Of a DNA stretch of 21,231 nucleotides, positions 14,492 to 21,231 are shown piece by piece. A program made the translations under genes and the position numbers. The first letter of the stretch is position 1, and every line of letters starts with the position of its first letter. Where the stretch lies: contig CAMOMF010000015.1 of NCBI GenBank assembly GCA_946619625.1, positions 1-21,231 on the forward strand, read 5' to 3'. Source of the stretch: an uncultured Bacteroidales bacterium (GTDB taxonomy: Bacteria > Bacteroidota > Bacteroidia > Bacteroidales > Paludibacteraceae). The notes under the pieces are model-generated. The model was not told the origin of the DNA and ran no database searches. It worked only from the letters and a program-made list of their open reading frames with translations.

Positions 14492-16177
14492 ATGGCAAAA
14501 ATAATTATCTACCAAATGTTGCCTCGGCTGTTTGCGAACTTCAATACAACGCGCAAGAACAACGGAAGTATAGAAGAGAACGGCTGCGGTAAATTTAACC
14601 TAATCACTACGAAAGCACTGCGCGAAATCAAGCACCTGGGGGCGACACACATTTGGTTTACGGGCGTGATAGAACATGCCACTCAAACGGATTATTCTCA
14701 GTATGGAATCAGCAAAGACCACCCGGCGGTGGTGAAAGGCAAGGCGGGTTCGCCATACGCCATCAAGGACTACTACGATGTGGACCCGGACCTGGCGGTA
14801 GATGTGCCTCACCGGATGGACGAATGGGAGGCACTGGTAGAGCGTACTCACAAGACGGGGCTGAAGGTAATCATGGACTTTGTTCCCAACCATGTGGCGC
14901 GGCAGTACCACTCAGACGCGAAGCCCGCGGGGGTGAAAGATTTGGGTGAGGACGACAATCCTCAGTGGGAGTTCAGTCCGCTGAACAATTTCAGTTACAT
15001 AGGCGGCGAGGCGTTCCGTCCCTCGTTTGACATACAGGACTACAAGGAGTATCCCGCGAAGGTGACGGGAAACGACTGTTTTTCCGCTCACCCCAGCCAC
15101 AACGATTGGTACGAGACGGTGAAGTTGAACTACGGCGAGTTTTATCGCGGAGGCCATGAGAAACAGTTCAACCCCCGTCCAGATACATGGTTGAAGATGC
15201 GTGACATCCTGCTTTTCTGGGCAGGCAAGGGTGTGGACGGTTTCCGATGCGACATGGCGGAGATGGTGCCGGTAGAGTTCTGGGAGTGGGTGATACCGCA
15301 AGTGAAAGAACAGTACAGTGAGTTGATTTTCATTGCGGAGGTGTATCAACCTCATCGTTATCAGGAGTTTATCTTCAAGGGTCATTTCGACTATTTGTAC
15401 GACAAGGTGGGGATGTACGATTACCTGCGGGGTGTGACGTCGAAGAACTACGCAGTGGAGGGCATCTCGGGCTGTTGGCAGTCGGTGGACAACATCAAGG
15501 AGCACATGCTGTATTTCCTGGAGAACCACGACGAACAGCGGATAGCATCGGGCTTTTTCTGCGGCAGGGGAATGTACGCCGAACCTGCGATGATAGTGGC
15601 GGCAACGCTGGGAACCAATCCGGTGATGGTGTATGCCGGTCAGGAGTTGGGCGAGCAGGGCATGGATGTAGAGGGTTTCTCGGGCATGGACGGCAGGACC
15701 ACCATCTTCGACTATTGGGGAGTGAGCTCGTTGCAAGCATGGGCGAACAACGGCAAGTGGGACGGTGCCGGACTCGACGCCGAGCAGCGTGAATTGAGGG
15801 AGTTCTACACCCGCCTGCTGAATATAGCGAGGAAAGAGAAAGCGGTGACCGACGGCAGGATGTTTGACCTCGAGTACGCCCAAACCGAGGGTTTCAACAA
15901 ACACGAGCAGTACGTCTATCTGCGCGATTATGAGGCAAAGAACGGCAAGAAAGAGACCCTGTTGGTCGTGCTGAATTTTGACGACCACGAGGTGGATATC
16001 CGCGTGCGCATCCCCGAAGAGGCGTTTGCCTACATGAATATCCAACAGTCCATAGAGGTGGTACTACATGACCTGCTTTCGGGCAAAGAGATTGCCGTGC
16101 CGTTCTGCGTGGGCGAGTCCATTCCGGTAACTCTGCCGGCATGGAAAGGGGCGATTTTCAAAGTACAGTATGCATAA
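14492..16177 (+). CDS. Cytoplasmic GH13 (alpha-amylase family) glycoside hydrolase
   Basis: A 561-aa enzyme of glycoside hydrolase family 13, acting on alpha-glucosidic links of starch or glycogen-type glucans. Family region I is DFVPNH (Asp129-His134). The catalytic nucleophile is Asp254 in GFRCDMAEM, the acid/base is Glu283 in FIAEVYQP and the third acid is Asp347 in ENHDEQR, so all three are present. There is no signal peptide (MAKIIIYQMLPRLF), which points to intracellular glycogen or maltooligosaccharide metabolism rather than a surface Sus system. An upstream in-frame TTG (14474) lies in the repeats, so ATG 14492 is preferred. The C-terminal part looks like the usual beta-sandwich domain. 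Hydrolase versus transferase activity cannot be told. Confidence 0.9.
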   Translation: MAKIIIYQMLPRLFANFNTTRKNNGSIEENGCGKFNLITTKALREIKHLGATHIWFTGVIEHATQTDYSQYGISKDHPAVVKGKAGSPYAIKDYYDVDPDLAVDVPHRMDEWEALVERTHKTGLKVIMDFVPNHVARQYHSDAKPAGVKDLGEDDNPQWEFSPLNNFSYIGGEAFRPSFDIQDYKEYPAKVTGNDCFSAHPSHNDWYETVKLNYGEFYRGGHEKQFNPRPDTWLKMRDILLFWAGKGVDGFRCDMAEMVPVEFWEWVIPQVKEQYSELIFIAEVYQPHRYQEFIFKGHFDYLYDKVGMYDYLRGVTSKNYAVEGISGCWQSVDNIKEHMLYFLENHDEQRIASGFFCGRGMYAEPAMIVAATLGTNPVMVYAGQELGEQGMDVEGFSGMDGRTTIFDYWGVSSLQAWANNGKWDGAGLDAEQRELREFYTRLLNIARKEKAVTDGRMFDLEYAQTEGFNKHEQYVYLRDYEAKNGKKETLLVVLNFDDHEVDIRVRIPEEAFAYMNIQQSIEVVLHDLLSGKEIAVPFCVGESIPVTLPAWKGAIFKVQYA

Positions 16178-16245
16178 CAAACAAGAATGATAGAAAAGTG
16201 AGTGTATTTTACGGAAACAACCTTTTGGAGGGCAAGTCGGGCGGA

Positions 16246-17205
16246 ATGGTTCGCTTGATGCGTCCGAATAACCTGCTTTTTCTGATTATCCTCATGGGGG
16301 TGATGGAGAAGTGGGTGGTGGAGCCTGTTTTTGCCCGGTATCAGTTGGCGCCGCAGTTAACTTGGTGGCAGTTGTTGCTGCTGATTGCGGCGGTAGTACT
16401 GATTGCGGCGGGCGGATATGTCATCAACGACTATTTTGATGTAAAGATTGATGCCATCAACCGTCCCGAGACGCTGATTATCACTCGTGACGTGACCAAA
16501 GAGGAGTCGATGCTGCTGTTCCGTGCTCTGACGGTGGCGGGTGTTGCGTCGGGTGTGGCGCTTGCTGTGGTACTGAGGAGTGTGCTCTTGGGTTCCGTCT
16601 TTGTGGTTGTGCCGGGGCTGCTGTGGTTCTACTCGTCCTCGTACAAACGGATGTTCCTTGTAGGAAACCTGATTATAGCCCTGTTGTCGGCTCTGACACC
16701 GCTGGTTGTGGGATTGGCGAATGAGGCATCGCTGACATTGACCTACGGAGCAGACCATTTCGGCACGTTGTACGTAATGAAAGAGGTGTATTCATGGTTA
16801 GGCGGGTTTGCATTGTTTGCGTTCCTGTGTACGTGGGCGCGCGAGATCGTGAAGGACATGCAGGATGTGGAGGGTGACCGCGAGTTGGAGTGCCATACTA
16901 TTCCGGTGAAATGGGGCGATTTGGGTGGAAAGATAAGCGTCACGTTGTTGTTGCTACTGACCTGCGCCTTGCTCAGTTACGTTAATTTCTCTTTGTTGCC
17001 GGTACCGTTCTCGTGGGGCAGCTTTGTCAGTCGGTTCTACTTGTTGCTGTTGGTGGCTTTCGGTTGCGAGTTGGTGTTGCTGTGGTCGGGTAAACTGCCC
17101 TCAGACTACCGCAATGCACAAGTGTTGCTGAAGTTTATCATGTTCATGGGCACGATGTACGCGTTCTGTGTGCCGAAAATACTGGAAGCCGCCGCCATCG
17201 GATAA
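16246..17205 (+). CDS. UbiA-family prenyltransferase (geranylgeranylglycerol-phosphate geranylgeranyltransferase-like)
   Basis: A 319-aa polytopic membrane enzyme that transfers an isoprenyl chain to an acceptor. Both Mg-diphosphate motifs are present: N61-D-x-x-D65-x-x-x-D69 in NDYFDVKIDAINRP and D204-x-x-D207-x-x-x-D211 in DMQDVEGDRE. About eight or nine hydrophobic helices follow the start RPNNLLFLIIL. The open frame reaches back to 16141 inside the GH13 gene. ATG 16246, five residues before the conserved RPNN, is the most natural start, with ATG 16258 also possible. Relatives in Bacteroidetes are usually annotated as geranylgeranylglycerol-phosphate transferases by similarity to the archaeal lipid enzyme. 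The real acceptor here is unknown. It sits 68 bp after the GH13 gene. Confidence 0.85.
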   Translation: MVRLMRPNNLLFLIILMGVMEKWVVEPVFARYQLAPQLTWWQLLLLIAAVVLIAAGGYVINDYFDVKIDAINRPETLIITRDVTKEESMLLFRALTVAGVASGVALAVVLRSVLLGSVFVVVPGLLWFYSSSYKRMFLVGNLIIALLSALTPLVVGLANEASLTLTYGADHFGTLYVMKEVYSWLGGFALFAFLCTWAREIVKDMQDVEGDRELECHTIPVKWGDLGGKISVTLLLLLTCALLSYVNFSLLPVPFSWGSFVSRFYLLLLVAFGCELVLLWSGKLPSDYRNAQVLLKFIMFMGTMYAFCVPKILEAAAIG

Positions 17206-17264
17206 TAAGTATTCCGGTACAATAGTGGAATCTGGGTATATCAAAAAGAAAAGTGCAAACGGAA

Positions 17265-17822
17265 ATGGAAATAATTCTTGGCTCGAAGAGTCCGCGCCGC
17301 CGTGAGTTGTTGAGTGGCATGGGTATAAGGTTTACCGCCGTGGATATTCATGCAGACGAGTCGTTTCCCTCGGACCTGAAGGGAGCGGATATCCCCCTGT
17401 ATATATCGCGTGCCAAGGCGTCAGCGTATCGCGCGCACTTGTTGCCCGGGCAACTCCTTATTACGGCGGACACTATCGTCTGGGTGGACGGTGTGCAGTT
17501 GGGCAAACCCCGCGACGCAGAGGAGGCAGCGAGGATGCTGGGAATGTTGAGCGGCAAAACGCACCAGGTGTTTACGGGTGTGGCACTGACGGGCACAGAC
17601 AAACAGGTGGTGTTCACCGATGCGACGGATGTCACCTTCCGCACCCTGACAAAAGACGAGATAAACCACTATGTCGAGGTGTATCGTCCCATGGACAAGG
17701 CGGGTGCGTACGGCATACAGGAGTGGATTGGGTACGTGGGGTGCACGGGGCTGCGCGGCTCGTATTTCAATGTTATGGGTCTGCCCACGGAGAAATTGTA
17801 CGAAGCGTTGCAGGCGTTTTAG
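17265..17822 (+). CDS. maf: Maf-family nucleoside triphosphate pyrophosphatase
   Basis: A 185-aa cytoplasmic enzyme of the Maf/YhdE type, which hydrolyses dTTP, UTP and modified pyrimidine nucleotides to monophosphates and is thought to clean the nucleotide pool. The N-terminal signature LGSKSPRRRELL, the ITADTIVWVDG block with its catalytic Asp, LGKPRDAEEAARML, the LSGKTHQVFTGVAL motif and DKAGAYGIQEW are all present. The open frame starts at GTG 17253, but ATG 17265 (MEIILGSKSPRRREL) is the family start. It lies 59 bp after the prenyltransferase gene, a pairing I recall from other Bacteroidales. It ends 48 bp from the convergent parC stop, with no clear terminator between. Confidence 0.93.
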   Translation: MEIILGSKSPRRRELLSGMGIRFTAVDIHADESFPSDLKGADIPLYISRAKASAYRAHLLPGQLLITADTIVWVDGVQLGKPRDAEEAARMLGMLSGKTHQVFTGVALTGTDKQVVFTDATDVTFRTLTKDEINHYVEVYRPMDKAGAYGIQEWIGYVGCTGLRGSYFNVMGLPTEKLYEALQAF

Positions 17823-17870
17823 CGTCTGTGCAGATGGATTTCCACGTTAAGTATTTTACCGGATAGTCGT

Positions 17871-20684
17871 TCAGAACAACGAGAGTTGTCCGTCCTCGTC
17901 CGCCTTGTAGGGCTTGGAGTCCTCGGGCATGTCGGAGATAATTTGGAAGGGCACACCTACTTCGGGCGCAGGCTTTTTGGGCTTGCGCTCTTTTTTGGGT
18001 TTTTCCGGAGCGGGGGAGACTTCATGAACCTCCGGAACGGATGGAACGGATGGGGCGGATGGCTCTTCGGGTTCTTCTTGTTCTTGCTCTTGTACGGGTT
18101 CTTCTTGCTCGGGTTCGGGTTCGGGAACAGGCGTAATATCCTCTATTCGGGCGACATCGAGTGTGGTGAACCGTTTGCCCTTGGCCTTGGGGCTCTTCAC
18201 ACCGATAAACTCCGCCATAACAAACTCAACAGGCTCTCTGGACTCGTCTTGGAAATACAGTTTGAACAGCGCCTCTTCGCTGTCGCAAAGTACCACAATG
18301 CGCGACTCTGGGTTGTCGCCGAGGAAATTCTGCGGTTTGGCGGTGGCGTCCAGCGTGAAACGTTTTCCGTAGTAATAGTGCTGGTCGGCATCGTAGAAAG
18401 CAAGTGCCCACACTTTGTCGGGGTCGAACTTCTCGATGCGGAGAATGTTGTCCTCGAAGTGTGCGGTGAGGTCGAAAGTATTCAGGTAATAACAGCCGTT
18501 GCGGGTAATGACCAGTACCCGGTCGTCGCTTTGGAACTCGCCCAAGTACGTACCCTGTCCGTCGTAGTTGATGCGCAGGATGTCCGGGTCGAACCACACC
18601 TTGCGTCCGCCCAGCGTGGACGCACCTTTCGAGCGCAGAGAGACGGACTTGACCTCGTACTTGGTGAACACATTTCCCCGGGCATAGCGGCTCTTAATTG
18701 CCAGTTCGGAGAAGTCCATGGTGAAATCGTCCTTCTTGAGGTGCGGAGCGGGTTTGAGTTGCACGCGCACTTTTTCCGCCTCTCCATTGGGGTTGGCGGT
18801 GAAATATACCACCTTCGAGTCAGGTTTGCCCTGAGTGAGGTCGTACTCCTTGTCACGTGCCATAGCTGTGACAAAAAAGCGTTTCCAGTAGTAGGTCCCG
18901 CCTTTTTTGCCGTCGCGATATACGGCGTTGTAGATAGTGCGCTCGTCGTTCTTCTTGAAAACAGCGATATGGATGATGTTGGTGCCGACAAACGCCTTGT
19001 CCGCCACCTTGACAATCTTGTATTTGCCGTCCTTGTAGAAGATGATTACATCGTCCAGGTCGGAGCAGTCGAACAGGAACTCTTCTTTTTTCAGGCTGGT
19101 GCCGATAAAGCCCTCGGCGCGGGTGATGTACAGTTTCTCGTTCGCCTCGACCACCGTCTTCACATTGATAGTGGCGAAGTTGCGCACCTCGGTCTTGCGG
19201 GGGTAGGCGGCTCCGTACTTGTCCTTGAGCATTGAGAACCAATCAATGGTATATTCGGTAAGGTGCGCGAGGTTCTTCTTGGTGTTGGCGATTTTTTTCT
19301 GCAGGTCGCGTATCAGTTCATCGGCTTTCTTCGAGTCGAACTTAGTGATACGGATCATGCGTATGTCAAAGAGCCGCTCGATATCCTCTCGTCTGACCTC
19401 GCGCAGCAACTTGTCTTTCCATGGGTCGAGGGCACGGTCCACAAAGCGGATGAGCGCCTCCTTGTCCGGTGCTGTCTCGTACCCCTCCTCTTTGTAAATG
19501 CGCTCCTCGATGAAGATTCGTTCCAGGCTGGTGAAGAACAGTTGTTCCTCCAGTTCGGATTTCTGTATTTCCAGTTCCCATTGCAGCAGATCCTTGGTGT
19601 GGTCAACCGACAGTTTCAGCAGGTTACTTACAGAGGTGAAGATTGGATGTTTATCCTTGATAACGCAGCAGTTGGGCGATATATTCACCTCGCAGTCGGT
19701 GAAAGCGTACAGGGCGTCAATCGCCTTGTCGGACGACACACCGGGCTGCAGTTGCACCACAATGCGGGCGTCATCGGTGGAGAAATCGTCCACTTTCTTC
19801 ACCTTGATCTTGCCTTTCTGCATAGCTCGCAGAATCGTCTCGATGATTTTGGGTGAAGTGGTGCCGAAAGGAATCTCGGTTATCTCCAACGTCTTCGGGT
19901 CCACCTTGGTTATTTTGGCGCGAATCTTCACCATTCCGCCACGCTCGCCATCGTTGTACCGGCTCACGTCAATGGAACCGCCGGTTGGGAAGTCGGGGTA
20001 GAGTTGGAACTCCTCGCCTCGCAGGTAACTGAGGGCGGCATCGCACAGTTCGTTGAAATTGTGCGGGAGAATCTTAGAGTTCAGACCAACGGCAATGCCC
20101 TCCACACCCTGCGCCAGCAGCAGCGGGAACTTGATAGGCAGGTTGATAGGCTCTTTTTTCCTGCCGTCGTAACTGAGCATCCAGTGGGTGGTCTTGGGGT
20201 TGAAGACGGTATCCAGAGCGAACTTGGACAGGCGCGCCTCGATGTATCGCGGGGCAGCGGCTCCATCGCCCGTGACGATGTTTCCCCAGTTCCCTTGGCA
20301 GTCGATGAGCAGGTTTTTCTGTCCCAGTTGTACGAGCGCATCACCTATACTGGCATCACCGTGTGGGTGGTACTGCATAGTCTGACCAACGATGTTCGCC
20401 ACCTTGTTGAACTTGCCGTCGTCCACGCTTTTCATGGCATGGAGGATGCGACGTTGAACAGGTTTCAGTCCATCGTCGATGCTGGGGACAGCCCGCTCCA
20501 ATATCACGTACGAGGCATAATCAAGAAACCAGTCCTGATACATGCCGGTCAGGTGGTACTTGATGGCGTCGTTGAACGCACCTACCGCCTGAGGGTGATA
20601 ATTGCTGTGCGAGTCGTCCGCAGACACAGAATCAACAGAAGAAGAAACCTCCTCCTCTGTATATGCTTGCTCGTCGTCTGTCAT
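17871..20684 (-). CDS. parC: DNA topoisomerase IV subunit A
   Basis: A 937-aa DNA-cleaving subunit of type IIA topoisomerase, which with ParE separates daughter chromosomes. The winged-helix/tower region has the catalytic Tyr147 in AAPRYIEARLSKF and the helix YHPHGDASIGDALVQ (105-119). It lacks the GyrA box (QRRGGKG), and the beta-propeller region is ParC-like, so parC is preferred over gyrA. In the quinolone helix, the usual Ser (GyrA Ser83 / ParC Ser80 in E. coli) is Ala111, and the acidic residue is Asp115. From memory, Ala is normal in Bacteroidetes. The last 90 or so residues are a Pro/Glu-rich then Lys-rich tail ending QLSLF, which matches the beta-clamp-binding pentapeptide. parE is not in the window. 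Confidence 0.9.
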   Translation of the reverse strand: MTDDEQAYTEEEVSSSVDSVSADDSHSNYHPQAVGAFNDAIKYHLTGMYQDWFLDYASYVILERAVPSIDDGLKPVQRRILHAMKSVDDGKFNKVANIVGQTMQYHPHGDASIGDALVQLGQKNLLIDCQGNWGNIVTGDGAAAPRYIEARLSKFALDTVFNPKTTHWMLSYDGRKKEPINLPIKFPLLLAQGVEGIAVGLNSKILPHNFNELCDAALSYLRGEEFQLYPDFPTGGSIDVSRYNDGERGGMVKIRAKITKVDPKTLEITEIPFGTTSPKIIETILRAMQKGKIKVKKVDDFSTDDARIVVQLQPGVSSDKAIDALYAFTDCEVNISPNCCVIKDKHPIFTSVSNLLKLSVDHTKDLLQWELEIQKSELEEQLFFTSLERIFIEERIYKEEGYETAPDKEALIRFVDRALDPWKDKLLREVRREDIERLFDIRMIRITKFDSKKADELIRDLQKKIANTKKNLAHLTEYTIDWFSMLKDKYGAAYPRKTEVRNFATINVKTVVEANEKLYITRAEGFIGTSLKKEEFLFDCSDLDDVIIFYKDGKYKIVKVADKAFVGTNIIHIAVFKKNDERTIYNAVYRDGKKGGTYYWKRFFVTAMARDKEYDLTQGKPDSKVVYFTANPNGEAEKVRVQLKPAPHLKKDDFTMDFSELAIKSRYARGNVFTKYEVKSVSLRSKGASTLGGRKVWFDPDILRINYDGQGTYLGEFQSDDRVLVITRNGCYYLNTFDLTAHFEDNILRIEKFDPDKVWALAFYDADQHYYYGKRFTLDATAKPQNFLGDNPESRIVVLCDSEEALFKLYFQDESREPVEFVMAEFIGVKSPKAKGKRFTTLDVARIEDITPVPEPEPEQEEPVQEQEQEEPEEPSAPSVPSVPEVHEVSPAPEKPKKERKPKKPAPEVGVPFQIISDMPEDSKPYKADEDGQLSLF

Positions 20685-20698
20685 AACAGATGTGTATG

Positions 20699-20866
20699 TT
20701 ACTCAACGGTTTTGTTGATAAAAATATAGGCGAGAATGCCCACCAGTTCCAGCACAAGTGACAACCACAGCAAGGTGTTGGTTGGAACGGCAAAGTAGTA
20801 AATGGCCAAGCATACTACTCCGCACAGAACGAGCAAGGCGCCCAGGTATTTAAGCAGTGTGTTCAT
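20699..20866 (-). CDS. Small two-helix membrane protein upstream of parC
   Basis: A 55-aa protein beginning MNTLLKYLGALLVLCGVVCL and ending AYIFINKTVE. It has two hydrophobic helices (about residues 4-24 and 31-50) separated by a short PTN turn, giving a hairpin in the inner membrane. The stop is 14 bp before the parC start. A good promoter lies about 80 bp upstream at 20947-20978, so the two genes are very probably one transcript. The ATG is preceded by A/T-rich sequence without a Shine-Dalgarno, as is usual in Bacteroidota. Small proteins of this kind recur in Bacteroidales as hypothetical proteins, to my recollection. No function is assigned. Confidence 0.75.
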   Translation of the reverse strand: MNTLLKYLGALLVLCGVVCLAIYYFAVPTNTLLWLSLVLELVGILAYIFINKTVE

Positions 20867-20946
20867 ATATTAGTTTGTTAAAAAATACTGTTACCGATAT
20901 ATAGTCTTACCGATTCACAAAGGCACTCTTTCCACCTTTGCGGGTG

Positions 20947-20978
20947 CAAAGTTACAACTTTTTTTTGACATATGCAAG
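20947..20978 (-). promoter_or_regulatory. Bacteroidota-type promoter for the small membrane protein gene and parC
   Basis: On the minus strand CTTG (plus 20975-20978) and TAACTTTG (plus 20947-20954, consensus TAnnTTTG) are separated by 20 nt. The start would be near 20940, giving a leader of about 70 nt to ATG 20866. The spacer GCATATGTCAAAAAAAAG differs from that of the promoter at 14059-14090 at one base over this stretch. Confidence 0.75.
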
Positions 20979-21016
20979 AAAAAAGTGCTTTTTTTGCAAA
21001 AAGGGCACTTTTTTCT
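20977..21016. terminator. Nested palindrome overlapping the -33 box; possible bidirectional terminator
   Basis: AGAAAAAAGTGC (20977-20988) and its exact complement GCACTTTTTTCT (21005-21016) flank a 16-nt centre that itself holds the perfect palindrome TTTTTGCAAAAA (20991-21002). The A-run, GC step and T-run layout on both strands fits a bidirectional rho-independent terminator. The palindrome also overlaps the -33 element of the parC-side promoter, so it could instead be an operator. Sequence alone does not decide. Confidence 0.5.
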
Positions 21017-21231
21017 AAGTTATGAGTTATGAGTTAGGAATTATGAATTAGGAGTGCTTATCTGCGCTAACGCTTCGAACGATCGCTTCGCGTGCAGCGC
21101 CCTGCGGGCTAGTGCAGACAAATGTATTTAGGAGTGCAGACATATGTATTGACTGATGCGACCTGTCTGCCGAACAGGCAGGTGCACAGCGTAGTGATAG
21201 CCTGAAGGGCGATACCTTTTGGGGACTGCCA
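21017..21231. repeat. Non-coding, repeat-rich right edge
   Basis: No gene is recognised in this stretch. It starts with AGTTATG/AATTATG 7-8 bp repeats (21017-21052). GC-rich mini-hairpins follow: GCCC-TGC-GGGC (21099-21109) and a 9-bp stem at 21161-21183 (ACCTGTCTG / CAGGCAGGT, one G-T pair). An 18-bp direct repeat with one mismatch (AGTGCAGACAAATGTATT at 21111-21128 and its copy at 21133-21150) lies between the two hairpins. The hairpin stems are not followed by T-runs, so they are not standard terminators. The GCCC/GGGC and CGCTTCGCG elements are like those in the array at 13736-14050. Confidence 0.6.

Noticed and set aside
14129..14515. 128-codon minus-strand frame before the GH13 gene
   Set aside because: Its middle is only the 7-bp repeats read as NYQLST-type strings, and it crosses the GH13 promoter.
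14912..16045. Minus-strand open frame of 377 codons opposite the GH13 gene
   Set aside because: The GH13 frame carries all catalytic residues. The opposite frame is a composition effect, rich in His, Val and Leu, without family features.
17886..19235. Long plus-strand open frame (449 codons) opposite parC
   Set aside because: It is the antisense shadow of a well-supported parC. The translation has no recognisable motif and no start context. Other open frames opposite parC (19263-19856, 20004-20729) are of the same kind.

Overview
The window looks like chromosomal DNA from a Bacteroidales species (phylum Bacteroidota) of roughly even GC content. Three kinds of evidence agree. First, three promoters fit the Bacteroidota sigma-factor consensus TTTG / TAnnTTTG with an identical 20-nt spacer. 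Second, starts are A/T-rich with few Shine-Dalgarno sequences. Third, the gene families are typical of the order: a succinyl/acetyl-CoA transferase, a zinc-less sirtuin, an 'FtsX' efflux permease of about 800 aa, a long ParC, and a UbiA-Maf pair. The intergenic 7-bp and 10-bp repeats also fit. The genus cannot be fixed from this sequence.

Left part (1-4658, + strand): the 3' end of a class II fructose-bisphosphate aldolase gene and a CoA-transferase of the propionyl-CoA:succinate / acetyl-CoA hydrolase family. A compact queuosine-precursor cluster follows, queF-queC-queD-queE, which makes preQ1 from dihydroneopterin triphosphate. A zinc-less Sir2 deacylase starts 2 nt after queE.

Middle part (4700-12949, + strand): a self-contained regulated efflux system. 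An NtrC-type sigma-54 activator and a short membrane histidine kinase overlap by 4 nt. They are followed by paired TGTAAAG half-sites that resemble an enhancer, then by a near-consensus -24/-12 sigma-54 promoter. The promoter sits just before a TolC-type outer membrane protein, an HlyD-type adaptor, a MacB-like ATPase and an FtsX-type permease. The gap inside the operon carries an 11-bp tandem repeat and a perfect 20-bp palindrome.

Right part: a solitary FecE-type ABC ATPase reads leftwards (12961-13734). Its apparent promoter lies 325 bp upstream, so a large 10-bp-periodic repeat array falls in its 5' leader. A divergent promoter drives a cytoplasmic GH13 enzyme, followed by a UbiA-family prenyltransferase and Maf. 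Convergent to these is parC, preceded by a 55-aa membrane-protein gene and a promoter that is nearly a copy of the FecE-type promoter. ParC ends in QLSLF, a match to the sliding-clamp-binding motif. The right edge (after about 21017) is non-coding, repeat-rich DNA.

The strongest candidates for something new are the sigma-54/enhancer efflux circuit, the repeat array in the ABC ATPase leader, and the clamp-binding-like tail on ParC.
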